A DNA stretch of 64,000 nt, from the NCBI RefSeq assembly GCF_025685625.1, contig NZ_JAGSYI010000002.1:806001-870000 (forward strand), given 5' to 3'. The translations under genes and the position numbers were made by a program. Origin of the DNA: Acidicapsa acidisoli (lineage in GTDB: Bacteria; Acidobacteriota; Terriglobia; Terriglobales; Acidobacteriaceae). Positions 50,435 to 59,346 of the stretch are shown here, in pieces. How positions within the stretch are numbered: the stretch's first letter is position 1; the number at the start of each line of letters is the position of its first letter. Under the pieces are notes generated by a model. It worked only from the letters and a program-made list of their open reading frames with translations, made no database searches and was not told where the DNA came from.

Positions 50435-51106
50435 TCAGCCGATGGCACTCCGGATGAGCTCGCGAGCGAGTTCGATTTCTTCCGCTGTTACGGTGTGAGG
50501 CCGGCCGGGATAACGCCTGGTCGTCACTTCCGCGCCCATGTCGCGGAGAATGGCCGCAGACTCCTCAACCCTTGACCAGGGGACGTGCGGATCGGGGTCT
50601 CCGCTGGCGAAGAGGGCGGGCATACCTCCGAGTTCAGCGCTCCTTAAGCTGATTTGATCGGAGCTGGTTTGATCGCTCCGGATTGAGCCGGGCGGTCCGA
50701 TCAATCCACCGGTGAGAGCGATCAGGCCTCCGTAGCGGGAGGGAAAGCTCTTCACAAACTCCGTCGAAAGACAGGCGCCTTGCGAAAATCCGCCGATGAC
50801 GATGCGGTCGCGTGGAATTCCCGCCTCTTCGATAGATCGGACCACCGCGTTCACCTTGGCGAGAGCTGAGCTAAGGAATGGCTCGTTGGCCTGCCTGGGG
50901 GCGAGAAACGACTGCGGATACCATGTGTTCCCTTTCGCTTGCGGCGCAAGATAGGCCACTTCCGGTTCCCCGATTGCCTGCCCCAGGCCCAGTATGTCCG
51001 CTGCCGAGCCGCCGCGCCCGTGGAGCAGCACGACGGCCAGCGCAGCTTGTTTGAGAGGTGCGCCGAAATGTATCACCTCTCCGTTACCATGCGGATCAGA
51101 AATCAT
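50435..51106 (-). CDS. MhqD-like carboxylesterase/phospholipase, alpha/beta hydrolase
   Basis: The 223-residue hydrolase has LLHGRGGSAADI (oxyanion region), the nucleophile motif GGFSQGACLS with Ser108, the acid in ASGDPDPHVP and His204 in PGRPHTV. It resembles Bacillus MhqD and similar carboxylesterases. The start, ATG 51106, overlaps the ring-cleaving dioxygenase stop (ATGA). The same pairing occurs in the mhqODE operon of Bacillus, which answers quinones and other electrophiles. A short duplication, DQTSSDQIS, lies near residue 145. Confidence 0.85.
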   Translation of the reverse strand: MISDPHGNGEVIHFGAPLKQAALAVVLLHGRGGSAADILGLGQAIGEPEVAYLAPQAKGNTWYPQSFLAPRQANEPFLSSALAKVNAVVRSIEEAGIPRDRIVIGGFSQGACLSTEFVKSFPSRYGGLIALTGGLIGPPGSIRSDQTSSDQISLRSAELGGMPALFASGDPDPHVPWSRVEESAAILRDMGAEVTTRRYPGRPHTVTAEEIELARELIRSAIG

Positions 51107-52071
51107 GCGAGTACCTCTTTCCCTAATTTCTCTGATTTGTGGAGAACAACCGGAGCAAGGCGCTCTTCGATAAGTGCACGCTGCGGCTCCAGCCATTTCG
51201 GAACTCGAAGCTGCTCACCGAGAGATTCGATTGGTTCATCGGTGGCGAAGCCCGGTGTATCGGTCGCCAGTTCGAACAAGACACCGCCCGGCTCACGGAA
51301 GTAAATAGAGCGGAAGTAGTCGCGATCCATCACGGGCGAGCTGTGAAGATGCTTGCGGATCACGTCTAGCCACTCCAGTTGCGCCTGGTCGTCGGCCGCG
51401 CGAAATGCGATGTGATGCACGGTCCCGGCGCCAAGCCTTCCACGAGCCGCCTTCGGATTGACAACGACATCGATGTGGTTGCCCAGCGCATCACCCTCTG
51501 CCGAAAAACGTAGCCGATTGCCTTCTTCGGCGACTTTGCGGAAGCCGAGCAGCCCGAGCGCGTCTTCGGTCTGACGAGCGTCCCGTTCGAGCATCGTGAC
51601 TCCGAAGAAGCCACGGATGGCGTGTTCGGCAGGCACGTCCGCAAAGCGAGGAGCTTTCGCGTCCGAAGTGTCCGTGTGTCCGACGAGTTCGATCTTCATT
51701 CCATCGGGATCGCTGAAGATGAGCACCGTCTCTCCCATGCGGGTCTCCGTTTGCTCCAATTGCACGCCCTTTTCAACCAGCCTGTTTACCCAATAAGGGA
51801 GCGATGCGGGTGGAACGCTGAAGGCGGTATGCGTCACCTCACCGGCGCCGGTTACACCCCGGGCAGCTCCGGCCCACGGAAAGAACGTGAGGATCGTGCC
51901 CGGTGTTCCGGCGTCATCTCCAAAATAGAAGTGGTACGTCCCGGGATCGTCGAAGTTCACTGTTTTCTTGACGAACCGGAGTCCGAGCACTTTGGTGTAA
52001 AAGTCGAGGTTGCGTTGCGGGTCTCCCGCAATGGCGGTTACGTGATGCAATCCAACGATTGGGCTTGGCAT
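51103..52071 (-). CDS. MhqO-like ring-cleaving dioxygenase (VOC family)
   Basis: The 322-residue protein has two vicinal-oxygen-chelate modules: GLHHVTAIAGDPQRNLDFYTKVLGLRFVKKTVN at the start and a second one near 150-260 with TVHHIAFRAADD. The metal-binding residues fit the glyoxalase/bleomycin-resistance fold of hydroquinone dioxygenases such as MhqO. ATG 52071, eight bases after GGAG, is preferred to TTG 52077. It is coupled to the hydrolase gene, with a perfect palindrome 28 bases before its start. Confidence 0.87.
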   Translation of the reverse strand: MPSPIVGLHHVTAIAGDPQRNLDFYTKVLGLRFVKKTVNFDDPGTYHFYFGDDAGTPGTILTFFPWAGAARGVTGAGEVTHTAFSVPPASLPYWVNRLVEKGVQLEQTETRMGETVLIFSDPDGMKIELVGHTDTSDAKAPRFADVPAEHAIRGFFGVTMLERDARQTEDALGLLGFRKVAEEGNRLRFSAEGDALGNHIDVVVNPKAARGRLGAGTVHHIAFRAADDQAQLEWLDVIRKHLHSSPVMDRDYFRSIYFREPGGVLFELATDTPGFATDEPIESLGEQLRVPKWLEPQRALIEERLAPVVLHKSEKLGKEVLA

Positions 52072-52098
52072 TTTCAAATCTCCTTCGCTATCATAAGA

Positions 52099-52110
52099 TT
52101 CGATATCGAA
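52099..52110. promoter_or_regulatory. Perfect 12-bp palindrome, candidate MarR/MhqR-type operator
   Basis: TTCGATATCGAA is a perfect palindrome between the divergent MhqO-like and flavodoxin-like genes. It is close in kind to the MhqR box of Bacillus, also a TCGA-containing palindrome. The MarR gene 0.6 kb away is the likely ligand. Confidence 0.6.
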
Positions 52111-52236
52111 ATAAAAGATTCAAACACGACAATTCCGCTACCTTAAAAGCTGTGCGGCGGGATGGAGCTGGATTCGGCGAGCTTGCCGCCGATCCGCGCT
52201 AGTCTGCATTAAGAAGGTAGAAGGAAGGGTAAGAGC

Positions 52237-52692
52237 TTGCAAAACATCCTTGTCCTCTTTGAGGCCACGCAGGAAGACACCGAAGGGCTCGCCCTGGCGA
52301 TCGGGCTTGGCTCGGTGCATCAAGGAGCGAATATCCGCCTGCGGCATCTCGATCCGCAGCCGACCGCACAACTGGCGCATAAGAGTTATGGACGGCTCAA
52401 GGCAGACGATCTGCGCTGGGCCGAAGGCATCGCCGTAGTGCTGGAGACTGGTAGCTCGGAAGCCCTTGGCGAGATCGAACAATGCCTTCTGCTACTCTCC
52501 AAGGCCGGCAGTCCGTTCTCTAAGGTTGCCTATGTCTTTGGCGGGGATGCTGAGCAGAAGTCCGTTTCCCATTTGCATGGAGCGCTGCAACGGGCGGGCT
52601 TTCAGTTACTCAGCCAGCAGCCAGCGAATCAGGTGGTCACTCCTGCCTTCATGACGCAGATCGGCGAAAGGCTCGCTGAGGAAAAAATATGA
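52237..52692 (+). CDS. Flavodoxin-like small protein of unknown function
   Basis: A 151-residue product with a flavodoxin-like beginning (QNILVLFEATQEDTEGLALAIGLG) and alternating strands, helices and a segment FSKVAYVFGG. It recalls WrbA-type flavodoxins but the phosphate-binding loop is not the usual T/S-rich one, so FMN binding is uncertain. TTG 52237 follows AAGGAAGGG. It is divergent from the MhqO-like gene and in line with the MarR and pirin genes, which suggests a quinone-reductase-like role. Confidence 0.5.
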   Translation: MQNILVLFEATQEDTEGLALAIGLGSVHQGANIRLRHLDPQPTAQLAHKSYGRLKADDLRWAEGIAVVLETGSSEALGEIEQCLLLLSKAGSPFSKVAYVFGGDAEQKSVSHLHGALQRAGFQLLSQQPANQVVTPAFMTQIGERLAEEKI

Positions 52693-52697
52693 ACGAA

Positions 52698-52717
52698 TGT
52701 CGAATCATGCTTCGACA
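52698..52717. promoter_or_regulatory. Inverted repeat TGTCGAA-N6-TTCGACA before the MarR gene
   Basis: A perfect 7-bp dyad with six-base spacer ends 19 bases before the MarR start. It shares the TCGAA half-site with the palindrome at 52099-52110 and is a good candidate for autoregulation. Confidence 0.6.
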
Positions 52718-52736
52718 CCGAAACATCTGAACGACA

Positions 52737-53246
52737 ATGAGCGTTCGTCGGACGAAGGAAAGCGATGCGGATTCAACCACCGGACCAAAGCTTTGGGTGG
52801 TGCTTGCGCGGGCCTACAAATCATTTGCGTCCTTTATTGAGAGTTGTGTCGAGGCTGAGGGACTTTGCCTGAGTGACTTCATGGTGCTTGAGGTCCTTCT
52901 GCACAAGGGACCCATGACAATCTCCGCCATTGGAGACAAGGTTCTGCTTGCCAATGCTTCCATGACATCCGCTGTGGACCGTCTGCATTTGCGCGGCTTC
53001 GTGCTGCGGAAAAACCACGAGAGCGATCGGCGTATCAGGATGGTCGAACTCACTCCCGAGGGACACGGATTTATTTCTGAGCTTTATGAGAGACATGCAA
53101 AGGAGCTGGAGGCCGTAGTTTCGGTTCTCACGCAAGCTGAGCGGGCTTTGCTGCGCTCTTCGCTTAAGAAGCTGGGCTTCTCGACGGCGGAAGCTGCGAG
53201 TAAAAAGGTCGCCGCAACCGACAAACATGGATTGGTCGCACATTGA
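52737..53246 (+). CDS. MarR-family regulator, probable MhqR-like sensor
   Basis: The 169-residue protein shows the winged helix of MarR regulators: MTISAIGDKVLLANASMTSAVDRLHLRGFVLRKNHESDRRIRMVELTPEG. Cys residues sit near the N-terminal dimer helix (SFIESCVEAEGLCLSDFMVLE), where electrophile sensing occurs in related regulators. It lies 44 bases after the flavodoxin-like gene, with a dyad at its promoter. Control of the divergent dioxygenase-hydrolase pair is inferred from the matching half-sites. Confidence 0.88.
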   Translation: MSVRRTKESDADSTTGPKLWVVLARAYKSFASFIESCVEAEGLCLSDFMVLEVLLHKGPMTISAIGDKVLLANASMTSAVDRLHLRGFVLRKNHESDRRIRMVELTPEGHGFISELYERHAKELEAVVSVLTQAERALLRSSLKKLGFSTAEAASKKVAATDKHGLVAH

Positions 53247-53255
53247 TTGGTAGCG

Positions 53256-53276
53256 GCGGTTGGTCGCTCCAACCGC
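53256..53276 (+). promoter_or_regulatory. Hairpin between the MarR and pirin genes
   Basis: GCGGTTGG and CCAACCGC form a perfect 8-bp stem with a five-base loop in the 61-base gap before the pirin start. Without a T-run it may be an attenuator or RNA-stability element. Confidence 0.45.
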
Positions 53277-53307
53277 AATTGATGCGCGACAGATGGGGAA
53301 TACAGCC

Positions 53308-54012
53308 ATGATTACGATACGGAAGAGCGAAGAACGGGGCCATAGCGACAAAGGATGGGTTGACTCGTACCATACCTTTTCGTTCGACAGTTACAAAGAC
53401 CCGGCTCATATGGGATTTCGTTCTCTGCGCGTCCTTAACGACGATCGCGTGACGGCTGGCAGAGGCTTTGGTGCACACGCCCATCGCGATATGGAGATCC
53501 TGAGCTATGTCCTTGATGGCAAGCTGGCGCACAAGGACAGTATGGGACATGGGGAAGTCCTCGGTCCGAACGAGATCCAGCGAATGTCGGCAGGCAAAGG
53601 CGTTGTACACAGCGAATTCAATGGGTCGGAATCCGATCCGGTTCGCTTTCTTCAGATTTGGATCGTGCCGAAGATAACTGGCGTAGAGCCTGAATATGAG
53701 CAGGTGAAGTTCGACCCGGAAGAGAAACGGAATCGCTTCAAGCTTCTCGCCTCCGGGGAAGAAGCGCCTGGAGCAGTGCGAATCAGACAGGACGCTCGAA
53801 TGTTCGTCGCTGAGTTGACTTCTGGCACGGAGTTAGAGCATAGGCTGGCCGCTGCGCGCTTCGCATGGGTTCATGTCGTCAAAGGGACCGTCCGATGCAA
53901 CAATCAGGCTCTCGGTGCCGGAGATGCCTGTGCGATCGAGCAAGAGTTGGAGCTGAAGATAGTCGGCTCCGGTCCGGACGCAGCAGAAGTTCTGCTGTTT
54001 GATCTCGCGTAG
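53308..54012 (+). CDS. Pirin-family bicupin (YhhW/YhaK type)
   Basis: The 234-residue protein starts MITIRKSEERGHSD and has the pirin core RVTAGRGFGAHAHRDMEILSYVLDG and EIQRMSAGKGVVHSEFN, whose His and Glu residues hold a metal. Some members are quercetin 2,3-dioxygenases. ATG 53308 is placed by family start; the frame opens earlier at 53260 but that part is not conserved. It belongs to the presumed quinone/electrophile-response group. Confidence 0.87.
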   Translation: MITIRKSEERGHSDKGWVDSYHTFSFDSYKDPAHMGFRSLRVLNDDRVTAGRGFGAHAHRDMEILSYVLDGKLAHKDSMGHGEVLGPNEIQRMSAGKGVVHSEFNGSESDPVRFLQIWIVPKITGVEPEYEQVKFDPEEKRNRFKLLASGEEAPGAVRIRQDARMFVAELTSGTELEHRLAAARFAWVHVVKGTVRCNNQALGAGDACAIEQELELKIVGSGPDAAEVLLFDLA

Positions 54013-54117
54013 GCACGCCCTCACCATCCCACGACAACCATGTAGAAATTCGAGTTAGATACTCTGGCGGCAGATAGGTGGTCCAGCGGGCACGTTACCT
54101 CGTGCACAATTCTCCTA

Positions 54118-54146
54118 TTGACATTCTGTAGGACGAGTTGCATACT
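54118..54146 (+). promoter_or_regulatory. Sigma70-type promoter of the PadR-ADOP operon
   Basis: Perfect TTGACA (54118-54123), a 17-base spacer and CATACT (54141-54146, four of six consensus), 28 bases before the PadR start codon. This is the best promoter I can see in the window. Confidence 0.6.
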
Positions 54147-54174
54147 CATATAGTCTCTCGATAGGACTCTCTGC

Positions 54175-54507
54175 ATGAGCAATTCTCAAACAAATCTTCT
54201 TCAAGGCACGCTTGATTTGTTGATTTTGAAGGCTCTCGTCTCTGGAGAACTTCACGGCTTAGGAGTCTCGCGCCGGATTGAGCAGATTACGCAGGGGACA
54301 TTTCTCGTCAAGCCCGGCTCCTTATTTCCAGCGCTCCATCGCATGGAGGAAGCGGGATGGCTGAGTTCGTATTGGGGTGAATCGGAGAATAACCGGCGAG
54401 CGAAATTCTATCGGCTGACTAAGTCGGGCACCGCACAAATTCGGGTCGAAACAAAGGAATGGTCGAAAGTGGCAATTGCCATGGAGAACGCTTTGAAGTC
54501 TACTTAG
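54175..54507 (+). CDS. PadR-family regulator (acidobacterial type)
   Basis: The 110-residue PadR protein has QGTLDLLILKALVSGELHGLGVSRRIEQIT and LFPALHRMEEAGWLSSYWGESENNRRAKFYRLTKSG, the winged helix with its wing. This subtype is found directly before ADOP permeases in Acidobacteria. It ends ten bases before the ADOP gene and probably represses its own operon. Confidence 0.92.
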   Translation: MSNSQTNLLQGTLDLLILKALVSGELHGLGVSRRIEQITQGTFLVKPGSLFPALHRMEEAGWLSSYWGESENNRRAKFYRLTKSGTAQIRVETKEWSKVAIAMENALKST

Positions 54508-54517
54508 GGGGCAACTG

Positions 54518-57178
54518 ATGAATGTCTGGTCCCGCGCCAAGAATCTCTTCCGAAATCTCTCACAGAAGCAACAGGTTGAGAGCCAACTCGACGAGGAACT
54601 CAGTGCTTATGTCGATATAGCTGTAAAGGAGAAGATTGCCGCGGGGATACCCGCTTCCGAGGCTCGCCGGATCACGCTGGCTGAATTTGGCGGGATCGAG
54701 CAAGTCAAACAGGCGGTGCGCGATCATCGCGCCGGCACACGGTTGGAACGCCTTTCACGGGATATAAGTTTCGGCTTGCGCCAGTTGCGGCGAAACCCCG
54801 GGTTCACGGCGACGGCGATCCTTACGCTGGCGCTTTCCATTGGTGCAAATACAGCGATCTTTTCTGTCGTGAACGCGCTCATGTTGAAGAGTCTTCCCTA
54901 CTCTCAGCCCGAGCGAATGGGCACCATTTACACCCGCATCACAGGCACAAAGCCGTCGGACGAGCGTCATCATATCAATGGCGAGCAATGGGTGTTGCTT
55001 CGCGATAACGTTCCCGCATTGATCTCAGCGGCTTCTGGAATACGAGCCTCGGGCGTCAACGTTCAAGCGGGCTCCAATGTGGAATATGTACACAACGCTC
55101 GAATCTCCGCGCACTACTTCGACGTTCTGGCCATTCAACCGGCATTGGGACGCAACTTCACTGAGGACGAGGACCGTCCTCACGGCCCTAAGAGCGCCAT
55201 CCTGAGCGACAACTTATGGCGAAGCCTATTCGGCGCCGATCGCAATCTTATCGGGAAGACCATTCTCCTGAAAGGTGAGACCTATACAGTTGTCGGCGTA
55301 CTGCCACCAGATATTACGACTCCATCCAATGCTGACATCTATACCTCGCTGCAAGCAGCGCGCGATGGGGAAGGCGGTGGTACGAACTTCGAAGCCATCA
55401 CCCGTCTGCGCGACGGCGCCACCTGGCAGGAAGCGGATGCCGAGATCAACCGGAGTTGGTTGAAGCGTGCCAGCCGCTACGAACTGGAGGACGACCCAGG
55501 CGCACAAGTGACCTACTACTCTGTGCCGCTTCAGAAAGGTCAGGCGGCGGCGCTGCGTCCGCAGGCCTTGACGTTGCTGCTGGCAACTGGATTGATCCTG
55601 CTGATTGCCTGCGCCAACCTTGCGGGACTGACGCTGGTGCACATGATGCGGCGCATACCTGAGATTGCCACTCGCCTCGCGCTTGGAGCTTCTCGGTGGC
55701 AGATTCAACAGCAATTCTGGATCGAAAACCTGTTGCTGGCGATTGGGGGCGGCGTGGCTGGCATCTGCGTGGGCTACGTTGGTCTGAGATGCCTGCTGCA
55801 GTTGTTACCTGACCACTTTCTTCCTGTCGCGCATGTTCCTCTCGACGGTCGCGTGCTCGCATTTACGCTGATTCTATCGCTTTGTACCAGCGTTCTATTC
55901 GGCATGCTCCCGACGCTCGTGATTCGCAAGGTTGATCTGCGCTCGTCGATGGCGCAACGCAGCTTAGGAGGAAACCATCATCAGCGTGTGCGCCAGGCAC
56001 TCATTATCGCAGAGGTCTCATTTACCGTCGTGCTGCTGGCCGCTTCTGGCTTGTTGATTCGCACGCTGATTCACCTGGAGACGCTTCCGCCTGGATTCAA
56101 TCCAAACGGAGTCATGACGGCGAAAGCATCCCTTGACGATATCCGTTTTCACGATCCGGTCACGTTCCAAAAGCTATTGTCCGAAAGCACGGCAGCCATG
56201 CGTCAGATACCGGGTGTGCAGGATGCGGCAGTCGGCCTCGCGTTGCCGTATGAGCGCTCTGTGATTATGGGTGGAATCACCATCGGAGACGGCAAAGAGA
56301 TCGGGCAAAAGGCGATGGCGGACCAGATATACGTAACACCGGGTTATTTTTCTACCCTACAGATCCCTGTTCTTTCGGGGCGATCTTTCACCGAGGCTGA
56401 TGACGCGAATACGCAGCATGTGGCAATCGTCAATCAGGCATTCGTGCGCAAGTTCTTTCATGGAGCAAACCCCGTCGGCCGCCACTTGAATCTTCGAGAC
56501 ACCATGATAGTGGGAGTTGTAGCGGATGTATCGATGGCGCCCGGTATCGACGTAGCCGCTCCTCTGGCCGGTGAAGAAACCATATACATTCCGGCAACTC
56601 AAGTGGCGGTTAGTTTACTCTCAATGGTCCATGTCTGGTTTCAACCGAGTTGGATCGTTCGAACTGCTGCGCCGGTCGAAGGACTTACTGCGCAGATGCA
56701 ACGTGCACTTGCTACTTCCGCACCCAACCTTCCTTTTTCTGGCTTCTACAGTATGCGCGACCTGCAGACGAAGACCCTCGCGACGCAGCGCGTAGAGGTG
56801 GCGCTATTGAGCGCAATGGCAGGTTTGGCACTACTGCTGAGTGCTGTTGGAATATTCGCGCTCGTGGCCAGCATGGTCGGGCAGAAGACGCGCGAAATCG
56901 GAATCCGCCTTGCTCTCGGGTCGACGATTCGCCAAGCCATGCTCCATATCGGAGCGCCCGGAATTGAATCCTCGGGATTTGGCCTCATTCTGGGTTTGAT
57001 CCTGTGTGCAGGAGCTTTGCGAGTTATGCATAGCGTCCTCTATGGCGTAGGTGTCTATGACCTGACCACGATACTGGCCGTTGCAATGATACTGGCTGTT
57101 GTAACTGCCATCGCCAGCATCGTACCAATTCTTCGCATTTCTTCGATAGATCCTGCAACGACACTGCGAGAGGAATAG
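54518..57178 (+). CDS. ADOP-family permease (acidobacterial duplicated orphan permease)
   Basis: The 886-residue membrane protein has the typical ADOP N-terminal soluble part (QLDEELSAYVDIAVKEKIAAGIP, ARRITLAEFGGIEQVKQAVRDHR), then LRQLRRNPGFTATAILTLALSIGANTAIFSVVNALML. Two MacB-periplasmic/FtsX modules follow, with permease segments near 350-450 and 770-870 (REIGIRLALGSTIRQAMLHIG). No ATPase partner is adjacent, as usual for the family. The substrates are unknown; export of small molecules or lipoprotein-type cargo is assumed for MacB relatives. Confidence 0.93.
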   Translation: MNVWSRAKNLFRNLSQKQQVESQLDEELSAYVDIAVKEKIAAGIPASEARRITLAEFGGIEQVKQAVRDHRAGTRLERLSRDISFGLRQLRRNPGFTATAILTLALSIGANTAIFSVVNALMLKSLPYSQPERMGTIYTRITGTKPSDERHHINGEQWVLLRDNVPALISAASGIRASGVNVQAGSNVEYVHNARISAHYFDVLAIQPALGRNFTEDEDRPHGPKSAILSDNLWRSLFGADRNLIGKTILLKGETYTVVGVLPPDITTPSNADIYTSLQAARDGEGGGTNFEAITRLRDGATWQEADAEINRSWLKRASRYELEDDPGAQVTYYSVPLQKGQAAALRPQALTLLLATGLILLIACANLAGLTLVHMMRRIPEIATRLALGASRWQIQQQFWIENLLLAIGGGVAGICVGYVGLRCLLQLLPDHFLPVAHVPLDGRVLAFTLILSLCTSVLFGMLPTLVIRKVDLRSSMAQRSLGGNHHQRVRQALIIAEVSFTVVLLAASGLLIRTLIHLETLPPGFNPNGVMTAKASLDDIRFHDPVTFQKLLSESTAAMRQIPGVQDAAVGLALPYERSVIMGGITIGDGKEIGQKAMADQIYVTPGYFSTLQIPVLSGRSFTEADDANTQHVAIVNQAFVRKFFHGANPVGRHLNLRDTMIVGVVADVSMAPGIDVAAPLAGEETIYIPATQVAVSLLSMVHVWFQPSWIVRTAAPVEGLTAQMQRALATSAPNLPFSGFYSMRDLQTKTLATQRVEVALLSAMAGLALLLSAVGIFALVASMVGQKTREIGIRLALGSTIRQAMLHIGAPGIESSGFGLILGLILCAGALRVMHSVLYGVGVYDLTTILAVAMILAVVTAIASIVPILRISSIDPATTLREE

Positions 57179-57687
57179 AAACGATTCAGCAGCGAAATCG
57201 CCTGCGCACAAATTTTGCCTGGCTAAGTTCCGAATAGTCGCAATCTGGAACTTACCTCGCCCTTCCACGCCCTATCTCAATCCCGCATTCAACTGAGCTC
57301 GTGCTGGGCTCGCGCTCGGCCGTGGCTCTGGACTGTGATATTAGAGGTATCATTCCTGGACGAAAATAGAGCGCCCGGGAACTGAAAATGCTCGTACAAT
57401 CCCCGTTTTCTCTGAATCCGCTGGCTCCCTGAGGAAAACTCCGGGGCCTACCTATTTTTGTGACGCTTTTGTGAAGGGCGAAGAGCTATTGATACCTTCC
57501 TCAGGTGGCGGCGGAACCTGTAAACTCTGGTCTGTACCCGAACATCGCAATTCCACAAAGCACGCATGCTGCATGAATGCTCTTGAGGTTTCGTCTCGTG
57601 GTAACTTCCTTCGCCTCTTCGACAAACCCGGCTCAAGATGCAATCCCTCAGCAGGGGCATCCCTCTATGTCTTCTGCCGGAGTTGAA
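57179..57687. other. 509-bp noncoding region before the diguanylate cyclase gene
   Basis: No convincing coding frame is present. It holds TACAAT (57395-57400), which could be a -10 element without a good -35, and a bulged hairpin at 57401-57446. A long AT/GC-mixed leader then runs to the start codon. I looked for the GEMM-I c-di-GMP riboswitch core and did not find it. Confidence 0.45.
57401..57446 (+). promoter_or_regulatory. Bulged stem-loop in the leader of the diguanylate cyclase gene
   Basis: CCCCG, TTTT and CTC on the 5' side pair with GAG, AAAA and CGGGG on the 3' side, with small bulges, around an 18-base loop. It begins right after a possible TACAAT element. It may be a leader-RNA structure, or a late terminator of the ADOP gene. 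Confidence 0.4.
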
Positions 57688-59160
57688 ATGAACGCGAGCA
57701 CGTTGGTGAAAGAGATATGGCAGGGGTGTTGGCAGCGCGATTCCTGGAATCGTGCTGCCCTGTTTCGTCTCGCTGGGGTTTTTGTGCTCGCAGCCCTCAG
57801 TTCGTGGCTGGGCATCGTGCTTTCGCATCAATCCGAGGGAGTCGCTACAATCTGGCTCTCCAATGGACTGATCCTCGGTCTTCTCATCACGCAGCCGCGG
57901 CGCCGTTGGCTGGCCTACTTCTTGATTGGACTGTCCGCAGATACCTTTGCCGATATGTTCTACGGCGATCCCTTCCGGCTGGCGATTGGTGTTTCCCTTG
58001 CCAACTCCGTCGAGGTTGTCTCTTCATGCCTCCTGCTCACTCTGTGGTTTGACTCGCCTCTGGATCTTTCCAAGCGCAAGACACTTGTTGGCTTTCTGGT
58101 TATTTCCGTTGTGGGGGCGACCGCGCTGACTAGCGCACTCGGAGCCTGGTGGACCCTACTCCTTGTTCCGGGACCGCCGTGGTGGCAGATGTTCCGGACA
58201 TGGTATCTCGGGGACTTGCTGGGCATGGCGGTGCTCGCGCCATTGGTCATCATGGTGCAGCGGCCGGCATTCTTCTCGATGTTCCAGGCCAGGCACTTAC
58301 CTCACACGCTGCTCGTTCTTTCCCACCCGATGATTGTGACCGTACTGGTCTTCACACACAGCAGAGATCCGCTGATCTTCTTGATGTTTCCTACGTTCCT
58401 CCTCGTGGCTTTTCGCCTGGGACTGCCTGGCACCGTAGTCAACATTTTCCTCGTTACCCTCATGGCCATCGGCTTCACCGTGAAGGGACACGGCCCTCTG
58501 ATGCTCATCGTCGGCCAACACATGCTTCTGCACAGGATCGTTATTGCGCAACTATTTGCGGCGGTCGCAATTTTCACGATGTTTCCGGTAGCGGCGCTTC
58601 TGGAGGAGAAAGAGGAACTCAAGAACTCACTCGCTGCAAGCGAGGCCAGTTATCGCAAACTAGCCCACGCGGACGAGTTGACGGGGCTGCCTAACCGGCG
58701 GGCTTTCAATCTTCAGCTCGAGAACGCGTTTGCCGACGGGTTCTCGAACGGCAAACATCTGGGACTTGTCATCCTCGATGCCGATCTCTTCAAACAGTAC
58801 AACGACCACGTGGGTCATCTCGGCGGAGACGCATGTCTGCGCTCCATTGCGCAAGTGCTCGCTGGCATCGTGGAACCGGCAGGGGCGTTTGCAGCGCGAA
58901 TCGGCGGCGAGGAATTTGCGGTAATCCTTCCCGACACAACCGAGCCGCGTGCTCTACAGGTTGCTGAAGAGATTCGGCTACGTGTCGCTGAACTCGGTTT
59001 GCCGCATCCCGCCAGCCCGTGCGGAGTGCAAACCGTCAGCCTCGGGGTTGTGGTCCGAGTACCAATCAGCGGTCAGGCTTCCATTGAACTGGTGAGGTTA
59101 GCGGACCAGGCCCTGTACTCTGCCAAGCTCTCCGGACGAAACCAGGTGGCCTGCGGTTAA
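57688..59160 (+). CDS. MASE1-GGDEF diguanylate cyclase
   Basis: The 490-residue membrane enzyme has an N-terminal MASE1-type sensor with about eight helices (ALSSWLGIVLSHQSEGVATIWLSNGLILGLLI; FLIGLSADTFADMFYG; ALTSALGAWWTLL). A short linker follows, then a GGDEF domain (about 310-485) with HADELTGLPNRRAFN, DADLFKQYNDHVGHLGGD and the active-site loop RIGGEEFAV. It should make cyclic di-GMP. ATG 57688 follows GGAG by seven bases; the frame extends upstream to 57577 without conservation. Confidence 0.88.
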   Translation: MNASTLVKEIWQGCWQRDSWNRAALFRLAGVFVLAALSSWLGIVLSHQSEGVATIWLSNGLILGLLITQPRRRWLAYFLIGLSADTFADMFYGDPFRLAIGVSLANSVEVVSSCLLLTLWFDSPLDLSKRKTLVGFLVISVVGATALTSALGAWWTLLLVPGPPWWQMFRTWYLGDLLGMAVLAPLVIMVQRPAFFSMFQARHLPHTLLVLSHPMIVTVLVFTHSRDPLIFLMFPTFLLVAFRLGLPGTVVNIFLVTLMAIGFTVKGHGPLMLIVGQHMLLHRIVIAQLFAAVAIFTMFPVAALLEEKEELKNSLAASEASYRKLAHADELTGLPNRRAFNLQLENAFADGFSNGKHLGLVILDADLFKQYNDHVGHLGGDACLRSIAQVLAGIVEPAGAFAARIGGEEFAVILPDTTEPRALQVAEEIRLRVAELGLPHPASPCGVQTVSLGVVVRVPISGQASIELVRLADQALYSAKLSGRNQVACG

Positions 59161-59346
59161 AACGATTCGTATTGAATTCCCCATGACTGTTTTTTCTTAT
59201 TCGGGGATGCAAGACCATTCGATCGCGGCGTGCCCAGTGCCTTTTGTGCCAATGAGAGTAAGGCAAGCTGGCATCCCATGAATCGGGACAAACGAATGAC
59301 AAATCGATAACAACTGCATGCCCCGCGCCAGACGATACTCGCGATC

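Noticed and set aside
52072-52077. TTG 52077 as start of the MhqO-like gene
   Set aside because: It is only two bases from GGAGAT; ATG 52071 has proper spacing to GGAG.
57179-57687. GEMM-type c-di-GMP riboswitch before the GGDEF gene
   Set aside because: The conserved GGACGCAAAGCC-like core and its receptor stem were searched by eye on both strands and not found.
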